From assembly GCF_000802155.2 (NCBI RefSeq), contig NZ_JQGJ02000004.1, forward strand, positions 248,001 through 312,000: a stretch of DNA of 64,000 nt, written 5' to 3'. Position numbers and translations under genes: made by a program. Under the pieces are notes generated by a model. It was not told the origin of the DNA, ran no database searches, and saw only the letters and a program-made list of their open reading frames with translations. Positions 16,160-25,315 of this stretch are shown one piece after another. The stretch is from Pseudomonas frederiksbergensis. Its GTDB lineage: Bacteria; Pseudomonadota; Gammaproteobacteria; Pseudomonadales; Pseudomonadaceae. Position 1 is the first letter of the stretch. Each line of letters begins with the position of its first letter.

Positions 16160-18544
16160 ATGGCATTACATCAGGTGCGCCCCAGGATCCTGGGCTTTAT
16201 CAGCGAAGATGTTTCGGCATGGCTAGTGGCGTGGTTGGTTCTGGTGGCGGGCCTGCTGCTGACCGGTTTGTTAGCCTGGGGCACGTTGAAACAATTCAAC
16301 CAGCAATTGCGTCAGCGCTTTGAATTGTTGGCCGAAGAACGCTATACCCGCCTCGAAGAGCGTTTCCAGGACCAAGAGCAACGTCTTGACAGTCTGAGGC
16401 GCTTTTTCGCCAACTCCGCTGGGGTTTCCAGCTACGAATTCCATGGCTACACCGAAGCGTTGCTGCGGCGTACCTGGGCTTTCGCTTGGGCGCCTCGGGT
16501 GCTGAAAGGGGAGCGCCAGGCATTTGAAAAACGGGCACAGGCCGAAGTGTCCGGCACCTTTACCGTGCGTGAACCGGACGAGGCTGGGAACCTGCGCGTG
16601 GCCGAGGAACGGGACGAATATGTTCCGGTGCTGTACGTCCAGAGCCAGCCATCCTTTAGCGCGCCGCTGGGCCTGGATTTGCTTTCGCACCCTATGCGCC
16701 GCGCCACACTTGAACGGGCCCGTCAGCATAACGCCTTGGTGGTTTCCGAGCCCATAGACCTGATTGGAGGCGATCCGGCCCTTTCCCGTGGAGTCATGCT
16801 GGCAGCGCCTGTTTTCAAGCAATCAGCCGGCGAGCCGTTCGGTTACGTGGTGGCGGCGATCAGCATGCGCCAGTTGGTCGCCGATGGCCTGCCGGAGGTT
16901 GACGATGACAACCTGTCGATGCGCGTGCTTGATTCCGCCCACGAGCTCCCTTGGGAACTCCTGTTCGAAACCTCGAACCGGCCGGGCGAAAGCGACTTGT
17001 CGGCGGTACGGATGGTGCGCCTAGCCGATCATGACTTCCGCATAGAGTTGCGGCCCAGTCTTGCATTCCTGTCGAGCAGTCATTCCAGCGTGATCAGCCT
17101 CACGGTACTGGGAGGCTTGATCAGCGTGTTGCTCAGCGCCTTGCTTTATATGCTGGTCAGTCAACGGCAACGTGCCTTGGCATTGGTGGAGCAGCGAACC
17201 CGGGAACTGCGCGCCAGGGAATCGGAACTGCGCGGCACCCATGGCCAATTGAAAGGCGTGCTGGACGCCGCGACACAGGTTGCGATCATCGCCACCGACC
17301 TGCGCGGTGTGATAACCACCTTCAATGCCGGCGCCGAACAGATGCTCGGCTACCGCAGCTGCGATGTCCTGCAAAGCATGACCCTGGAGAGCCTCCATGT
17401 TCCCCGCGAATTGCAGTACCGTGCCGCACAGCTGGCGGCCCGCTTTGGCAAACCGATCCCCACGTGCCATGCGATGTTGCTCGAGGGTGGCGAGCACGGT
17501 GGACAGCAGGCCCGCGAGTGGACCCTGGTGCGCCGCGACGGCAGCCACCTGACGGTCAACATGTTGGCCGCGCCGGTACTCGATGACCAGGGCTTATGGG
17601 TCGGGCACCTGGCGATCTGCATCGACATCACCGAGCGCAAGCGCGTCCACGAGGCGCTGGCGGCAAGGGATCTTTTGTTGAAGAAACTCAGCGCCCATGT
17701 GCCTGGTGGCATCTACCAGTTCAAGATGGATTTCAATGGCGGCTTCAGTGTGATCTACGCCAGCGATGGCATCCGCGACATCTATGAACTGGAGCCGGAT
17801 GTGCTGGTGCGGCACGCTGAAGCGATTTTCTCGCGTATCCATCCATTGGACAGTGCACGCGTGCGCGCTTCGATTCGCACGTCGGCCGATACCTTGAGCC
17901 CTTGGCGAGAAGAATATCGCGTGCAACTGCCGCATCGCGGCCTGCGTTGGGTGCGAGGCGAGGCGACACCTGAACAGTTGCCGGGCGGCGGTGTGTTGTG
18001 GCACGGCTATATTTCGGATATTTCCGACCTCAAGCGCGTCGAGGAAGAGTTGCGGGCGCTGTCGGTCACCGACGCCTTGACCGGGATTCGCAACCGGCGC
18101 TACTTCCAGGAACGCCTTACGTCGGAAATGACCCGGGTCGAGCGCGGCTCCGGGGACCTGACGGTGATCATGCTCGATATTGATCATTTCAAGCGCATCA
18201 ACGACCAGCACGGCCATGCGGTGGGGGATCGGGTATTGCAGGCGGTCTGCCAGCGGATCACCCAGCGATTGCGCCGCACCGATGTGTTCTGCCGGTTGGG
18301 TGGGGAGGAGTTCGTGGTGCTGTGTCCGAATACGGATAGCGAAAGTGCCTACACGCTGGCGTTGGGGTTGTGGGACGGCCTTCGAAGCGCGCCGATCGAT
18401 GACGTCGGCGTCATCACCGCGAGTTTCGGCGTCGCCAGTTGGCGCGCCGGCGAAGGTGCCGATGCGTTGTTGCTGCGGGCTGACGCCGGGGTGTATGCGG
18501 CGAAGCAGGCTGGAAGGGATCGGGTGGAGGTGCAGGCGGGGTAG
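16160..18544 (+). CDS. Membrane-bound diguanylate cyclase, CHASE-PAS-PAS-GGDEF
   Basis: About 794 residues. A transmembrane helix near residues 22-42 (AWLVAWLVLVAGLLLTGLLAW) and another near 315-335 bracket a periplasmic CHASE sensory domain (FFANSAGVSSYEFHGYTEALL...PVLYVQSQPS). Two PAS domains follow, then a GGDEF domain with an intact active site (CRLGGEEFVVL). The inhibitory RxxD I-site (RRTD) sits exactly five residues before GGEEF. It should make c-di-GMP with product feedback. I prefer the ATG at 16160, with GAG 8 nt upstream, over the ATG at 16154. The gene stands alone; no ligand can be assigned. Confidence 0.9.
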   Translation: MALHQVRPRILGFISEDVSAWLVAWLVLVAGLLLTGLLAWGTLKQFNQQLRQRFELLAEERYTRLEERFQDQEQRLDSLRRFFANSAGVSSYEFHGYTEALLRRTWAFAWAPRVLKGERQAFEKRAQAEVSGTFTVREPDEAGNLRVAEERDEYVPVLYVQSQPSFSAPLGLDLLSHPMRRATLERARQHNALVVSEPIDLIGGDPALSRGVMLAAPVFKQSAGEPFGYVVAAISMRQLVADGLPEVDDDNLSMRVLDSAHELPWELLFETSNRPGESDLSAVRMVRLADHDFRIELRPSLAFLSSSHSSVISLTVLGGLISVLLSALLYMLVSQRQRALALVEQRTRELRARESELRGTHGQLKGVLDAATQVAIIATDLRGVITTFNAGAEQMLGYRSCDVLQSMTLESLHVPRELQYRAAQLAARFGKPIPTCHAMLLEGGEHGGQQAREWTLVRRDGSHLTVNMLAAPVLDDQGLWVGHLAICIDITERKRVHEALAARDLLLKKLSAHVPGGIYQFKMDFNGGFSVIYASDGIRDIYELEPDVLVRHAEAIFSRIHPLDSARVRASIRTSADTLSPWREEYRVQLPHRGLRWVRGEATPEQLPGGGVLWHGYISDISDLKRVEEELRALSVTDALTGIRNRRYFQERLTSEMTRVERGSGDLTVIMLDIDHFKRINDQHGHAVGDRVLQAVCQRITQRLRRTDVFCRLGGEEFVVLCPNTDSESAYTLALGLWDGLRSAPIDDVGVITASFGVASWRAGEGADALLLRADAGVYAAKQAGRDRVEVQAG

Positions 18545-18571
18545 CAAGCAGCCTGGGATATGCAACCTGGC

Positions 18572-18599
18572 TGTGGGAGCGAGCAAGCCCGCTCCCACA
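18572..18599 (+). repeat. Extragenic palindrome (REP-like) between convergent genes
   Basis: TGTGGGAGC and GCTCCCACA arms flank a 10-base centre, between the convergent cyclase and dacB genes. It belongs to the short GC-rich palindrome class scattered in Pseudomonas genomes and may also act as a bidirectional transcript end. Confidence 0.75.
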
Positions 18600-18612
18600 C
18601 CAGCCTCTGCGA

Positions 18613-20079
18613 TCAGAGCAGCGAAGCCGCCTGCGGCAGTTTCGGCTGGCGATACAGATCCAGCAGCACTTGATCCAGCACAGAGGAAGCGCCCCATGGC
18701 TTCGGATCGTTGAGGATCGCCACCACCGCCCAGGTATTGCCGTTGATGTCGCGGCTGTAGCCGGCGATGGCGCGCACGGTATTCAACGTGCCGGTCTTGA
18801 TGTGGGCTTCGCCGGCCATGGCGGTGGTCTTCAGGCGTTTGCGCATGGTGCCGTCGGTGCCGGCGATGGGCATCGAACTGACAAACTCCGCCGCGTACGG
18901 GCTGCGCCATGCCGCTTGCAGCATCGCTGCCATTTCCCGGGCGCTGACCCGTTCCGCGCGGGACAGGCCCGAGCCATTCTCCATCACCAGGTGCGGCGCC
19001 GTGATGCCTTTCTTGGCCAGCCATTGGCGCACAACACGTTGCGCAGCCTTGGCGTCGTCACCGTCGGCCTCGTTGCGAAACTCCGCGCCCAGGCTCAGGA
19101 ACAGTTGCTGGGCCATGGTGTTGTTACTGTATTTGTTGATGTCGCGGATGATCTCCGCCAGGTCCGGCGAGAATGCCCGGGCCAGCAGCTTGGCGCTCTT
19201 CGGCGTCGCGGCCAGGCGGTCGTTGCCCTGGATGCTGCCGCCCAGCTCCTTCCAGATCGCCCGCACGGCACCCGCGGTGTAAGTGGCGTGATCGAGCAGC
19301 GACAGGTAGGTCTGGGAGCTGCAACCTTCACCCAGTTGGCCGCTGACGGTGACGGTCATGCTGCCATCGGCCTGGGCTACGGGGTTGTAGCGAACGCCGC
19401 CGGCACATTGCTTGCCATTGACGGCCTTGACCACGTTTTCGATGCGAATGCTGGCAATCGGCGGTTCCACCGACACCAGCACCCGGCCGCCGTCATTGCG
19501 GGCCACGAAGCGCAAGGCCTTGAGGTTGACCAGCAGCGAGTCCGGCTTGACCAGGAAGGGTTTGTTCTCGTCATTGCCGTCATCGTTGAACTCGGGCAAT
19601 TGCGGCTGGATGAAAAAGCTGCGATCGAGCACCAGGTCGCCCGTCACCTGTTGCACACCGTTGGCCCGCAAGTCGCGCATCAACAGCCAGAGCTTTTCCA
19701 TGTTCAGCTTGGGATCGCCGCCGCCCTTGAGGTACAGGTTGCCATTGAGGATCCCGCCATTGAGGGTTCCGTCGGTGTAGAACTCGGTTTTCCACTGATG
19801 GTTCGGCCCGAGCATTTCCAGGGCTGCATAGGTTGTTACCAGTTTCATGGTGGACGCTGGGTTCACCGAGACATCGGCGTTGTACAGCGTCGGCATGCCC
19901 GGGCCGTTGAGCGGAACCATTACCAGGGAGAGAGCGTTGTCTTGCAGTTTGCTGTTCTTCAGCGCTTTTTGCACATTGGGCGACAGGGCGGTGTTGATGG
20001 TGGCGGCGCTGGTGGAAGCAGGAAGGGCCAAGGGAAGAAGAAGGCTGGCCAGGAGTAGTGGACGCAAAGATTTGATCAT
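18613..20079 (-). CDS. dacB: D-alanyl-D-alanine carboxypeptidase/endopeptidase (PBP4 type)
   Basis: 488 residues with a Sec signal peptide (MIKSLRPLLLASLLLPLALPASTSAA, cleaved after ASA or TSA). All three penicillin-binding motifs are present: SXXK (ASTMKLVT), SXN (KYSNNTMAQ) and KTG (AHIKTGTLN). It acts in the periplasm on peptidoglycan, removing terminal D-Ala and cutting D-Ala-mDAP crosslinks. The start at 20079 is chosen because it opens the signal peptide directly; an upstream in-frame extension would bury it. Monocistronic, convergent with the cyclase gene. Confidence 0.93.
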   Translation of the reverse strand: MIKSLRPLLLASLLLPLALPASTSAATINTALSPNVQKALKNSKLQDNALSLVMVPLNGPGMPTLYNADVSVNPASTMKLVTTYAALEMLGPNHQWKTEFYTDGTLNGGILNGNLYLKGGGDPKLNMEKLWLLMRDLRANGVQQVTGDLVLDRSFFIQPQLPEFNDDGNDENKPFLVKPDSLLVNLKALRFVARNDGGRVLVSVEPPIASIRIENVVKAVNGKQCAGGVRYNPVAQADGSMTVTVSGQLGEGCSSQTYLSLLDHATYTAGAVRAIWKELGGSIQGNDRLAATPKSAKLLARAFSPDLAEIIRDINKYSNNTMAQQLFLSLGAEFRNEADGDDAKAAQRVVRQWLAKKGITAPHLVMENGSGLSRAERVSAREMAAMLQAAWRSPYAAEFVSSMPIAGTDGTMRKRLKTTAMAGEAHIKTGTLNTVRAIAGYSRDINGNTWAVVAILNDPKPWGASSVLDQVLLDLYRQPKLPQAASLL

Positions 20080-20312
20080 GTGAAGTAAAACCCTGCAGGC
20101 GAGGGGGAAAAAGACGAGGACATGAAAATGAACGTCCTCAACGGTCATGAATGTTCGGCATTATGCCCCAAGGCGCAACGGCTTGTGCCGTGCCCAAGCC
20201 CGCCGAAGCGGTATTTTTTTACCGGCGGTAGGGGTAGATGCCCGATCAGTCGGGCAATCGACGCACCAAACTGGTAAAGTGCCGGCCGTTATTACTTATG
20301 AGGATTGTTTCA

Positions 20313-20657
20313 ATGGCGACTAACCGTTCCCAGCGTCTGCGCAAAAAGCTGTGCGTGGATGAATTTCAAGAGCTGGGTTTCGAACTGAACCTGGATTTCA
20401 AAGAAGATCTGGCCGATGAGGCTATTGACGCTTTCCTCGACGCTTTCCTGAAAGAAGCCATGGAAGCCAACGGCCTGGGTTATGTCGGCGGTGACGACTA
20501 CGGTCTGGTTTGCCTGCAGAAGCGTGGCTCGGTCACCGAAGAGCAGCGCGCTGCCGTAGAAGCCTGGCTCAAGGCCCGTCCTGAGCTGACCAGCGTTGAA
20601 GTCAGCCCGCTGCTGGACGTGTGGTATCCGGAAAAGCCGATCAATCCGAAGGCTTGA
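20313..20657 (+). CDS. yggL: YggL family 50S ribosome-associated protein
   Basis: 114 residues of the YggL/DUF469 family: RSQRLRKKLCVDEFQELGFE at the N-terminus and GGDDYGLVCLQKRGSVTEEQR in the middle. Members copurify with the 50S subunit; the molecular role is not settled. The ATG at 20313 is preceded by GAGG. Upstream in-frame ATGs exist but lengthen the protein beyond the family norm. A strong terminator follows at 20666-20703. Confidence 0.9.
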   Translation: MATNRSQRLRKKLCVDEFQELGFELNLDFKEDLADEAIDAFLDAFLKEAMEANGLGYVGGDDYGLVCLQKRGSVTEEQRAAVEAWLKARPELTSVEVSPLLDVWYPEKPINPKA

Positions 20658-20665
20658 TGGTGTAG

Positions 20666-20703
20666 AAAAAAAACCGGCGACCTTTACGGGTGCCGGTTTT
20701 TTT
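20666..20703 (+). terminator. Intrinsic terminator of yggL
   Basis: AAACCGGC-ACC pairs with GGGTGCCGGTTT around a short loop and is followed by a run of seven T. Adenines on the left make it partly bidirectional, so it may also serve the convergent benE-like gene. Confidence 0.92.
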
Positions 20704-20752
20704 GTGCCTGCCATTTATAGGGGCATGCCAGGCCGCGAAGCTTTATAAGTTG

Positions 20753-21943
20753 TCAGGCGCTACGCCAGTTCAGGATCAGCAGCGTCAATACCCCCGCGAC
20801 AATTCCCCAGAATGCCGAACCAATGGAAAACAGCGTCAGCCCCGACGCCGTGACCATGAAGGTGATCAGCGCCGCTTCCCGTTCCTTCACTTCGTTCATG
20901 GCGATGCTCAGGCCATTGATGATCGACCCGAACAGTGCCAGCGCCGCAATCGACAGCACCAGTTCCTTCGGCAATGCCGCGAACAACGCCGCCAGCGTCG
21001 CGCCGAACACCCCGGCGATCCCGTAGAAAATCCCGCACCAGACCGCCGCCGTGTAGCGCTTGTTGCGATCTTCGTGGGCGTGGGGCCCGGTGCAGATGGC
21101 CGCGCTGATGGCCGCCAGATTAATGCCATGCGAGCCGAACGGCGCCAGCAACAACGAAGCGATGCCGGTGCTGGTGATCAACGGCGAGGCCGGCACGTTG
21201 TAGCCATCGGCGCGCAGTACCGCGATGCCGGGCATGTTTTGCGAAGTCATTGCCACCACGAACAGCGGGACGCCGATGCTGATGGTGGCTGCCAGGGAAA
21301 AGTGCGGCGTGGTCCAGACCGGCGTCGCGACTTCCAGGGCGAAACCGCTGAAATCCAGGAGCCCAAGCAGGCCCGACAGCGCCGTGCCGACCAGCAGCGC
21401 CGCCAGCACGGCATAACGCGGCGACAGGCGCTTGATGATCAGGTAGGTAAAAAACATCCCCAGCACCAGGCCGGTGCGATGCTGGGCGGCGACGAAGATC
21501 TCGCTGCCGATCTTGAACAGGATACCCGCCAGCAGCGCCGCCGCGAGCGAGGCTGGAATACGCTTGACCAAGCGCTCGAAGCTACCGGTCAGGCCGCAGA
21601 TCGTGACCAGGATGGCGCATGTGATATACGCACCGATCGCCTCGCCATAACTCACGCCGCCGAGGCTGGTAATCAGCAACGCCGCGCCGGGTGTCGACCA
21701 GGCGATGGTGATGGGCGTGCGGTAGCGCAGCGACAGGCCGATGGAGCACACCGCCATGCCGATGGAAATGGCCCAGATCCATGAGGAAATCTGGCCGCTG
21801 GTCAGGCCCGCCGCTTGCCCGGCCTGGAACATCAGCACCAGGGAGCTGGTGTAGCCGGTCATCATGGCGATGAAGCCGGCGACAATGGCCGAGGGCGATG
21901 TATCGGCCAATGGACGAAGTGGCGCGGTCGTGACTTCGGTCAT
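20753..21943 (-). CDS. BenE family benzoate/H+ symporter-like transporter
   Basis: 396 residues with 11-12 hydrophobic segments. The BenE signature includes WSTPGAALLITSLGGVSYGEAIGAY, SQNMPGIAVLRADGYNVPASPLI and AAICTGPHAHEDRNKRY. The ATG at 21943 (MTEVTTAPLRPLADTSPSAI) is chosen; upstream in-frame codons are intergenic. It is divergent from a GntR regulator and borders purine-degradation genes rather than benzoate genes, so the true substrate is open: benzoate or another small weak acid. Confidence 0.88.
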   Translation of the reverse strand: MTEVTTAPLRPLADTSPSAIVAGFIAMMTGYTSSLVLMFQAGQAAGLTSGQISSWIWAISIGMAVCSIGLSLRYRTPITIAWSTPGAALLITSLGGVSYGEAIGAYITCAILVTICGLTGSFERLVKRIPASLAAALLAGILFKIGSEIFVAAQHRTGLVLGMFFTYLIIKRLSPRYAVLAALLVGTALSGLLGLLDFSGFALEVATPVWTTPHFSLAATISIGVPLFVVAMTSQNMPGIAVLRADGYNVPASPLITSTGIASLLLAPFGSHGINLAAISAAICTGPHAHEDRNKRYTAAVWCGIFYGIAGVFGATLAALFAALPKELVLSIAALALFGSIINGLSIAMNEVKEREAALITFMVTASGLTLFSIGSAFWGIVAGVLTLLILNWRSA

Positions 21944-21999
21944 GGTGGGCGGTGATCCTTGTTGTAGATTGTCTGGACTTGGGCGAGCCGTTGCTTGTG

Positions 22000-22045
22000 C
22001 GGGGGGATTGCTGCGCAATCCTGCGGTAGCAAGCTCCTTCGCCAC
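22000..22045. repeat. Degenerate REP element
   Basis: GGGGGGATTGCTGCGCAATCC followed by TGCGGTAGCAAGCTCCTTCGCCAC is a mutated version of the CAGCGGGAGCAAGCTCCCTCGCCAC palindrome seen elsewhere in the window. It lies in the 297-nt divergent gap 21944-22240. Confidence 0.6.
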
Positions 22046-22137
22046 AAAACCGAGGTTCAAGCCTAAACTCAACCTCATCATCGGTTGCAATACAGCCGTG
22101 TCCGCAAATAGCCGTACAGTCGTGTTGCCATCAGAGG

Positions 22138-22147
22138 TTGTGTACAA
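22138..22147. promoter_or_regulatory. Candidate GntR/FCD operator
   Basis: TTGTGTACAA is a near-perfect palindrome of the TTGTNTACAA form used by several FCD-type GntR regulators. It lies about 94 nt before the GntR gene and about 195 nt before the divergent BenE-like gene. Autoregulation is an inference. Confidence 0.45.
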
Positions 22148-22240
22148 TCGACGTGTTTTTTACGCGATACTTGCCAGCGACCCGCTGTGCCGTATTACAG
22201 TCACGGTTAAATCGCCGCAGTTCTCCCGACTCGAGTGCCC

Positions 22241-23005
22241 ATGAACGAACAGTTGCAGCCCCTCAAGAAACAACCGCGAGCAGGCAAAGCCGGCCGCAGC
22301 GGAACCCAGGACGACATTGTCTATGCGCACATTTTCGAGGCCATCCTCGAACAGCGCCTGGCGCCCGGTACCAAATTGAGCGAAGAGGCACTTGGGGAGA
22401 TTTTCGGGGTCAGCCGCACCATCATTCGCCGTGCACTGTCACGCCTGGCCCATGAAGGCGTGGTGCTGCTGCGGCCCAATCGTGGTGCAGTGGTGGCAAG
22501 CCCTAGCGTCGAGGAAGCTCGCCAGGTGTTCTTCGCCCGGCGCTTGGTGGAGAAGGCGATCACGGAGTTGGCGGTCCAGCACGCCACTGCCGAGCAGCTC
22601 GCCGAGTTGAGGCAGATGGTCAGCGACGAGCGCGACAGTTTTTCCCGTGGCGACCGTGGCGCTGGCATCCGGTTGTCGGGCGAATTCCACCTCAAGCTGG
22701 CCGAAGCGGCGAAAAATGCCCCGCTGATCAGTTTCCAGCGCAGCCTGGTGTCCCAGACCTCATTGATCATTGCGCAGTACGAAAGCGGCAACCGCTCGCA
22801 CTGCTCCTATGACGAACACACCCAATTGATCGACGCCATCGAGGCCCGCGACGCGGCCTTGGCAGTGAACCTGATGATGCACCACATGGACCACATCGAC
22901 AGCAAGCTCAACCTCGACGAAGAAAGCGCGTCGGATGACTTGCATGCGGTGTTCTCGCATTTGTTGCAGAGCAAGAAGCCGGGGCGTACGCCTGCCAAGC
23001 TCTGA
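22241..23005 (+). CDS. GntR family transcriptional regulator, FCD domain
   Basis: About 254 residues. The N-terminal winged helix-turn-helix covers residues 25-90 (VYAHIFEAILEQRLAPGTKLSEEALGEIFGVSRTIIRRAL). The C-terminal FCD domain carries the metal-binding histidines (GEFHLKLAEAAKN, CSYDEHTQLIDAIEARD and MMHHMDHI). It is divergent from the BenE-like transporter and convergent with guaD, so it may regulate either the transporter or the purine genes. An ATG 6 nt upstream is equally possible. Confidence 0.88.
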   Translation: MNEQLQPLKKQPRAGKAGRSGTQDDIVYAHIFEAILEQRLAPGTKLSEEALGEIFGVSRTIIRRALSRLAHEGVVLLRPNRGAVVASPSVEEARQVFFARRLVEKAITELAVQHATAEQLAELRQMVSDERDSFSRGDRGAGIRLSGEFHLKLAEAAKNAPLISFQRSLVSQTSLIIAQYESGNRSHCSYDEHTQLIDAIEARDAALAVNLMMHHMDHIDSKLNLDEESASDDLHAVFSHLLQSKKPGRTPAKL

Positions 23006-23037
23006 TCGAGTTGATTCAGTCGTACCGAGCTGCGCCC

Positions 23038-23069
23038 TTCGCGAGCAGGCTCGCTAGCCTGCTCGCGAA
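23038..23069. repeat. Perfect extragenic palindrome between convergent GntR and guaD
   Basis: TTCGCGAGCAGGCT pairs perfectly with AGCCTGCTCGCGAA around CGCT. Its position between two converging stops suggests both a REP-type repeat and a bidirectional transcription barrier. Confidence 0.75.
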
Positions 23070-23092
23070 TACTATTCCACTGGCGCTGATAT

Positions 23093-24397
23093 CTAGCGCT
23101 GGTGCACCAGCCTTCCAGCCGCATACGTCTGCGCCACCGCCCGGTCATCCCCCAGCGTCATCAACACGAACAGCCGCTCGGCAATGTCCTTGGCCTGCTT
23201 GAGGCGATAGCTCAACAGCGGCGTCGCGTTGTAGTCCAGCACCAGGAAATCCGCGTCCGTCCCCGGCTGCAACGTCCCGATCTTGTCCTCCAGGCGCAGA
23301 GCGCGGGCGCCGCCGAGGGTGGCCAGGTACAGCGATTTGAACGGGCTCAGCCGCGCCCCCTGCAATTGCATCACCTTGTAGGCTTCGTTCAGGGTGTGCA
23401 GCAGCGAAAAACTGGTGCCGCCACCGACATCGGTGCCCAATCCCACATTCACCTTGTGCTTCTCGGCCATCGGCAGGTTGAACAGGCCGCTGCCGAGGAA
23501 AAAGTTCGAGGTCGGGCAGAAGGCGATGGCCGAACCGGTTTGTGCCAGGCGTGCGCATTCGTCGTCACACAGGTGCACGCCGTGGGCGAACACCGAGCGC
23601 TCGCCGAGCAGTTGGTAGTGATCGTAGACGTCCAGGTAACCCTTGCGCTCGGGAAACAGCTCCTTGACCCACTGCACTTCCTGCAGGTTTTCACTGATGT
23701 GGGTCTGCATGTACAAGTCCGGGTATTCACCCAGTAATTGGCCGGCCAGGGTCAGTTGTTCCGGGGTGCTGGTGGGGGCGAAGCGCGGCGTCACGGCGTA
23801 GTGCAGGCGACCCTTGCCGTGCCAGCGTTCGATCAGCGCCTTGCTTTCGGTGTAGCTGGATTCGGCGGTGTCGACGAGGTAGTCGGGGGCGTTGCGATCC
23901 ATCATCACTTTGCCGGCGATCATGCGCAGGTCGAGCTTCTCGGCCACTTCAAAAAACGCGTTCACCGATTGCGGGTGCACGCTGCCGAACACCAGGGCTG
24001 TGGTCGTGCCATTGCGCAGTAGTTCCTTGACGAAAATATCCGCCACCGCCTTGGCGTGGCCTTCATCGGCGAACTGACTTTCGCAGGGAAAGGTGTAGGT
24101 GTTGAGCCAATCCAGCAGTTGTTCGCCATAGGCGCCCACCATCCCGGTTTGTGGCAGGTGGATGTGCGTGTCGATCAGGCCGGGAGTGATCAGTGCGTTC
24201 GGGTAATGGGCGACTTCGATGTCCGCCGCCAAGGTCGGCAGCAGGTCGCTGGCGTAGCCGATGGCGCTGATCCGGCCGTTTTCCACCACCAGCAGGCCGT
24301 CCTCGAAATACTCATGGGACGCCTCGATACCGACCTCGGCCGGGTCGGCGAGACTGTGGAGCAGGGCGGCGCGGTAGGCTTTGCGTGTCAGGGGCAT
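23093..24397 (-). CDS. guaD: Guanine deaminase
   Basis: 434 residues converting guanine to xanthine and ammonia. It has amidohydrolase motifs: the zinc ligands in PGLIDTHIHLPQ, the guanine-deaminase segment FPCESQFADEGHAK, histidines in YMQTHISEN and FAHGVHLCDDE, and the catalytic aspartate in GLGTDVGGGTSFS. It lies 20 nt after xdhC and feeds xanthine to the XdhAB dehydrogenase encoded by the same operon. Confidence 0.95.
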   Translation of the reverse strand: MPLTRKAYRAALLHSLADPAEVGIEASHEYFEDGLLVVENGRISAIGYASDLLPTLAADIEVAHYPNALITPGLIDTHIHLPQTGMVGAYGEQLLDWLNTYTFPCESQFADEGHAKAVADIFVKELLRNGTTTALVFGSVHPQSVNAFFEVAEKLDLRMIAGKVMMDRNAPDYLVDTAESSYTESKALIERWHGKGRLHYAVTPRFAPTSTPEQLTLAGQLLGEYPDLYMQTHISENLQEVQWVKELFPERKGYLDVYDHYQLLGERSVFAHGVHLCDDECARLAQTGSAIAFCPTSNFFLGSGLFNLPMAEKHKVNVGLGTDVGGGTSFSLLHTLNEAYKVMQLQGARLSPFKSLYLATLGGARALRLEDKIGTLQPGTDADFLVLDYNATPLLSYRLKQAKDIAERLFVLMTLGDDRAVAQTYAAGRLVHQR

Positions 24398-24417
24398 GGT
24401 CTGTCTCGATAAAAGAT

Positions 24418-25254
24418 TTAACGCTGGCTGCGGCGTGAAGCCGGCAGCAACTTGGCGATGGGTTCGGCGCGCGAGGTGTGCTGGCCGAAATCCGCGTTAT
24501 AGGTGGCGATGATTTCGCCGGCGATGGAGATGGCGATTTCCACAGGCAGCTTGCCTTTGACTTCGCCGATGCCCATCGGGCAACGCATGCGTTGCAGGGT
24601 GCCGCTGTCGAAACCGCGATCACGCAGGCGGTGTTCGAACTTGACCCGCTTGGTCTTCGAGCCGATGAGGCCGAAGTAGGCAAAGTCGTTGCGCTTGAGA
24701 ATTGCAGCGCTCAGCTCCAGGTCGAGCTGATGGTTATGGGTCATGACGATGCAGTAGCTGCCGGCGGGCAAATCGTCGACTTCATCCAGCGGCTCTTCGG
24801 TGACGATCTTACGCACGCCGTGGGGCAGCTGTTCGGGGAATTCGGCTTCCCGCGAGTCGATCCAGCGCACCTTGCAGGGCAGGCTCGCCAGCAACGGCAC
24901 CAGGGCGCGACCGACATGGCCGGCGCCGAACACGGCGATCTGCGCCTGGACCTGGCCCATGGGTTCGAACAGCAACACGGTGACGCCACCGCAGCACTGG
25001 CCCAGGCTGGCGCCGAGGCTGAAGCGCTCCAGATGCGTGTCCTGCCGGCCACAGGCAAGCATGTTCCGGGCGATTTCCATCGCCTTGTATTCCAGGTGCC
25101 CGCCACCGATGGTGTCGAATGTCTGGCTGGCGCTGATGACCATTTTCGAGCCGGCGTTGCGCGGCGTAGAGCCGAGCTCTTCGATGATCGTCACCAGCAC
25201 GCAGGGTTCACCGCGGGTTTGCAGGTCGGCGAGGGCGCTGATCCAGTTGTACAT
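24418..25254 (-). CDS. xdhC: Xanthine dehydrogenase accessory protein XdhC
   Basis: 278 residues. XdhC binds and sulfurates the molybdenum cofactor and inserts it into XdhB. The N-terminal XdhC/CoxI region (PCVLVTIIEELGSTPRNAGSKMV, TIGGGHLEYKA, QCCGGVTVLLFE) is followed by a Rossmann-like domain (IAVFGAGHVGRALVPLLASL) and YFGLIGSKTKRVKFEHRLRDRG. The ATG at 25254 (MYNWISALADL) is chosen; the frame is open upstream into the 61-nt gap after xdhB. Confidence 0.93.
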   Translation of the reverse strand: MYNWISALADLQTRGEPCVLVTIIEELGSTPRNAGSKMVISASQTFDTIGGGHLEYKAMEIARNMLACGRQDTHLERFSLGASLGQCCGGVTVLLFEPMGQVQAQIAVFGAGHVGRALVPLLASLPCKVRWIDSREAEFPEQLPHGVRKIVTEEPLDEVDDLPAGSYCIVMTHNHQLDLELSAAILKRNDFAYFGLIGSKTKRVKFEHRLRDRGFDSGTLQRMRCPMGIGEVKGKLPVEIAISIAGEIIATYNADFGQHTSRAEPIAKLLPASRRSQR

Positions 25255-25315
25255 GTTCACCTCGACATCTCTGTTGTCTGTTCGGCCGCCTTGCTCGCGA
25301 AGGCCGCGCCGCGGT

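Noticed and set aside
22045..22147. Upstream in-frame extension of the BenE-like gene to 22147
   Set aside because: The extra N-terminal residues translate intergenic DNA including the degenerate REP; the start at 21943 gives the family N-terminus.
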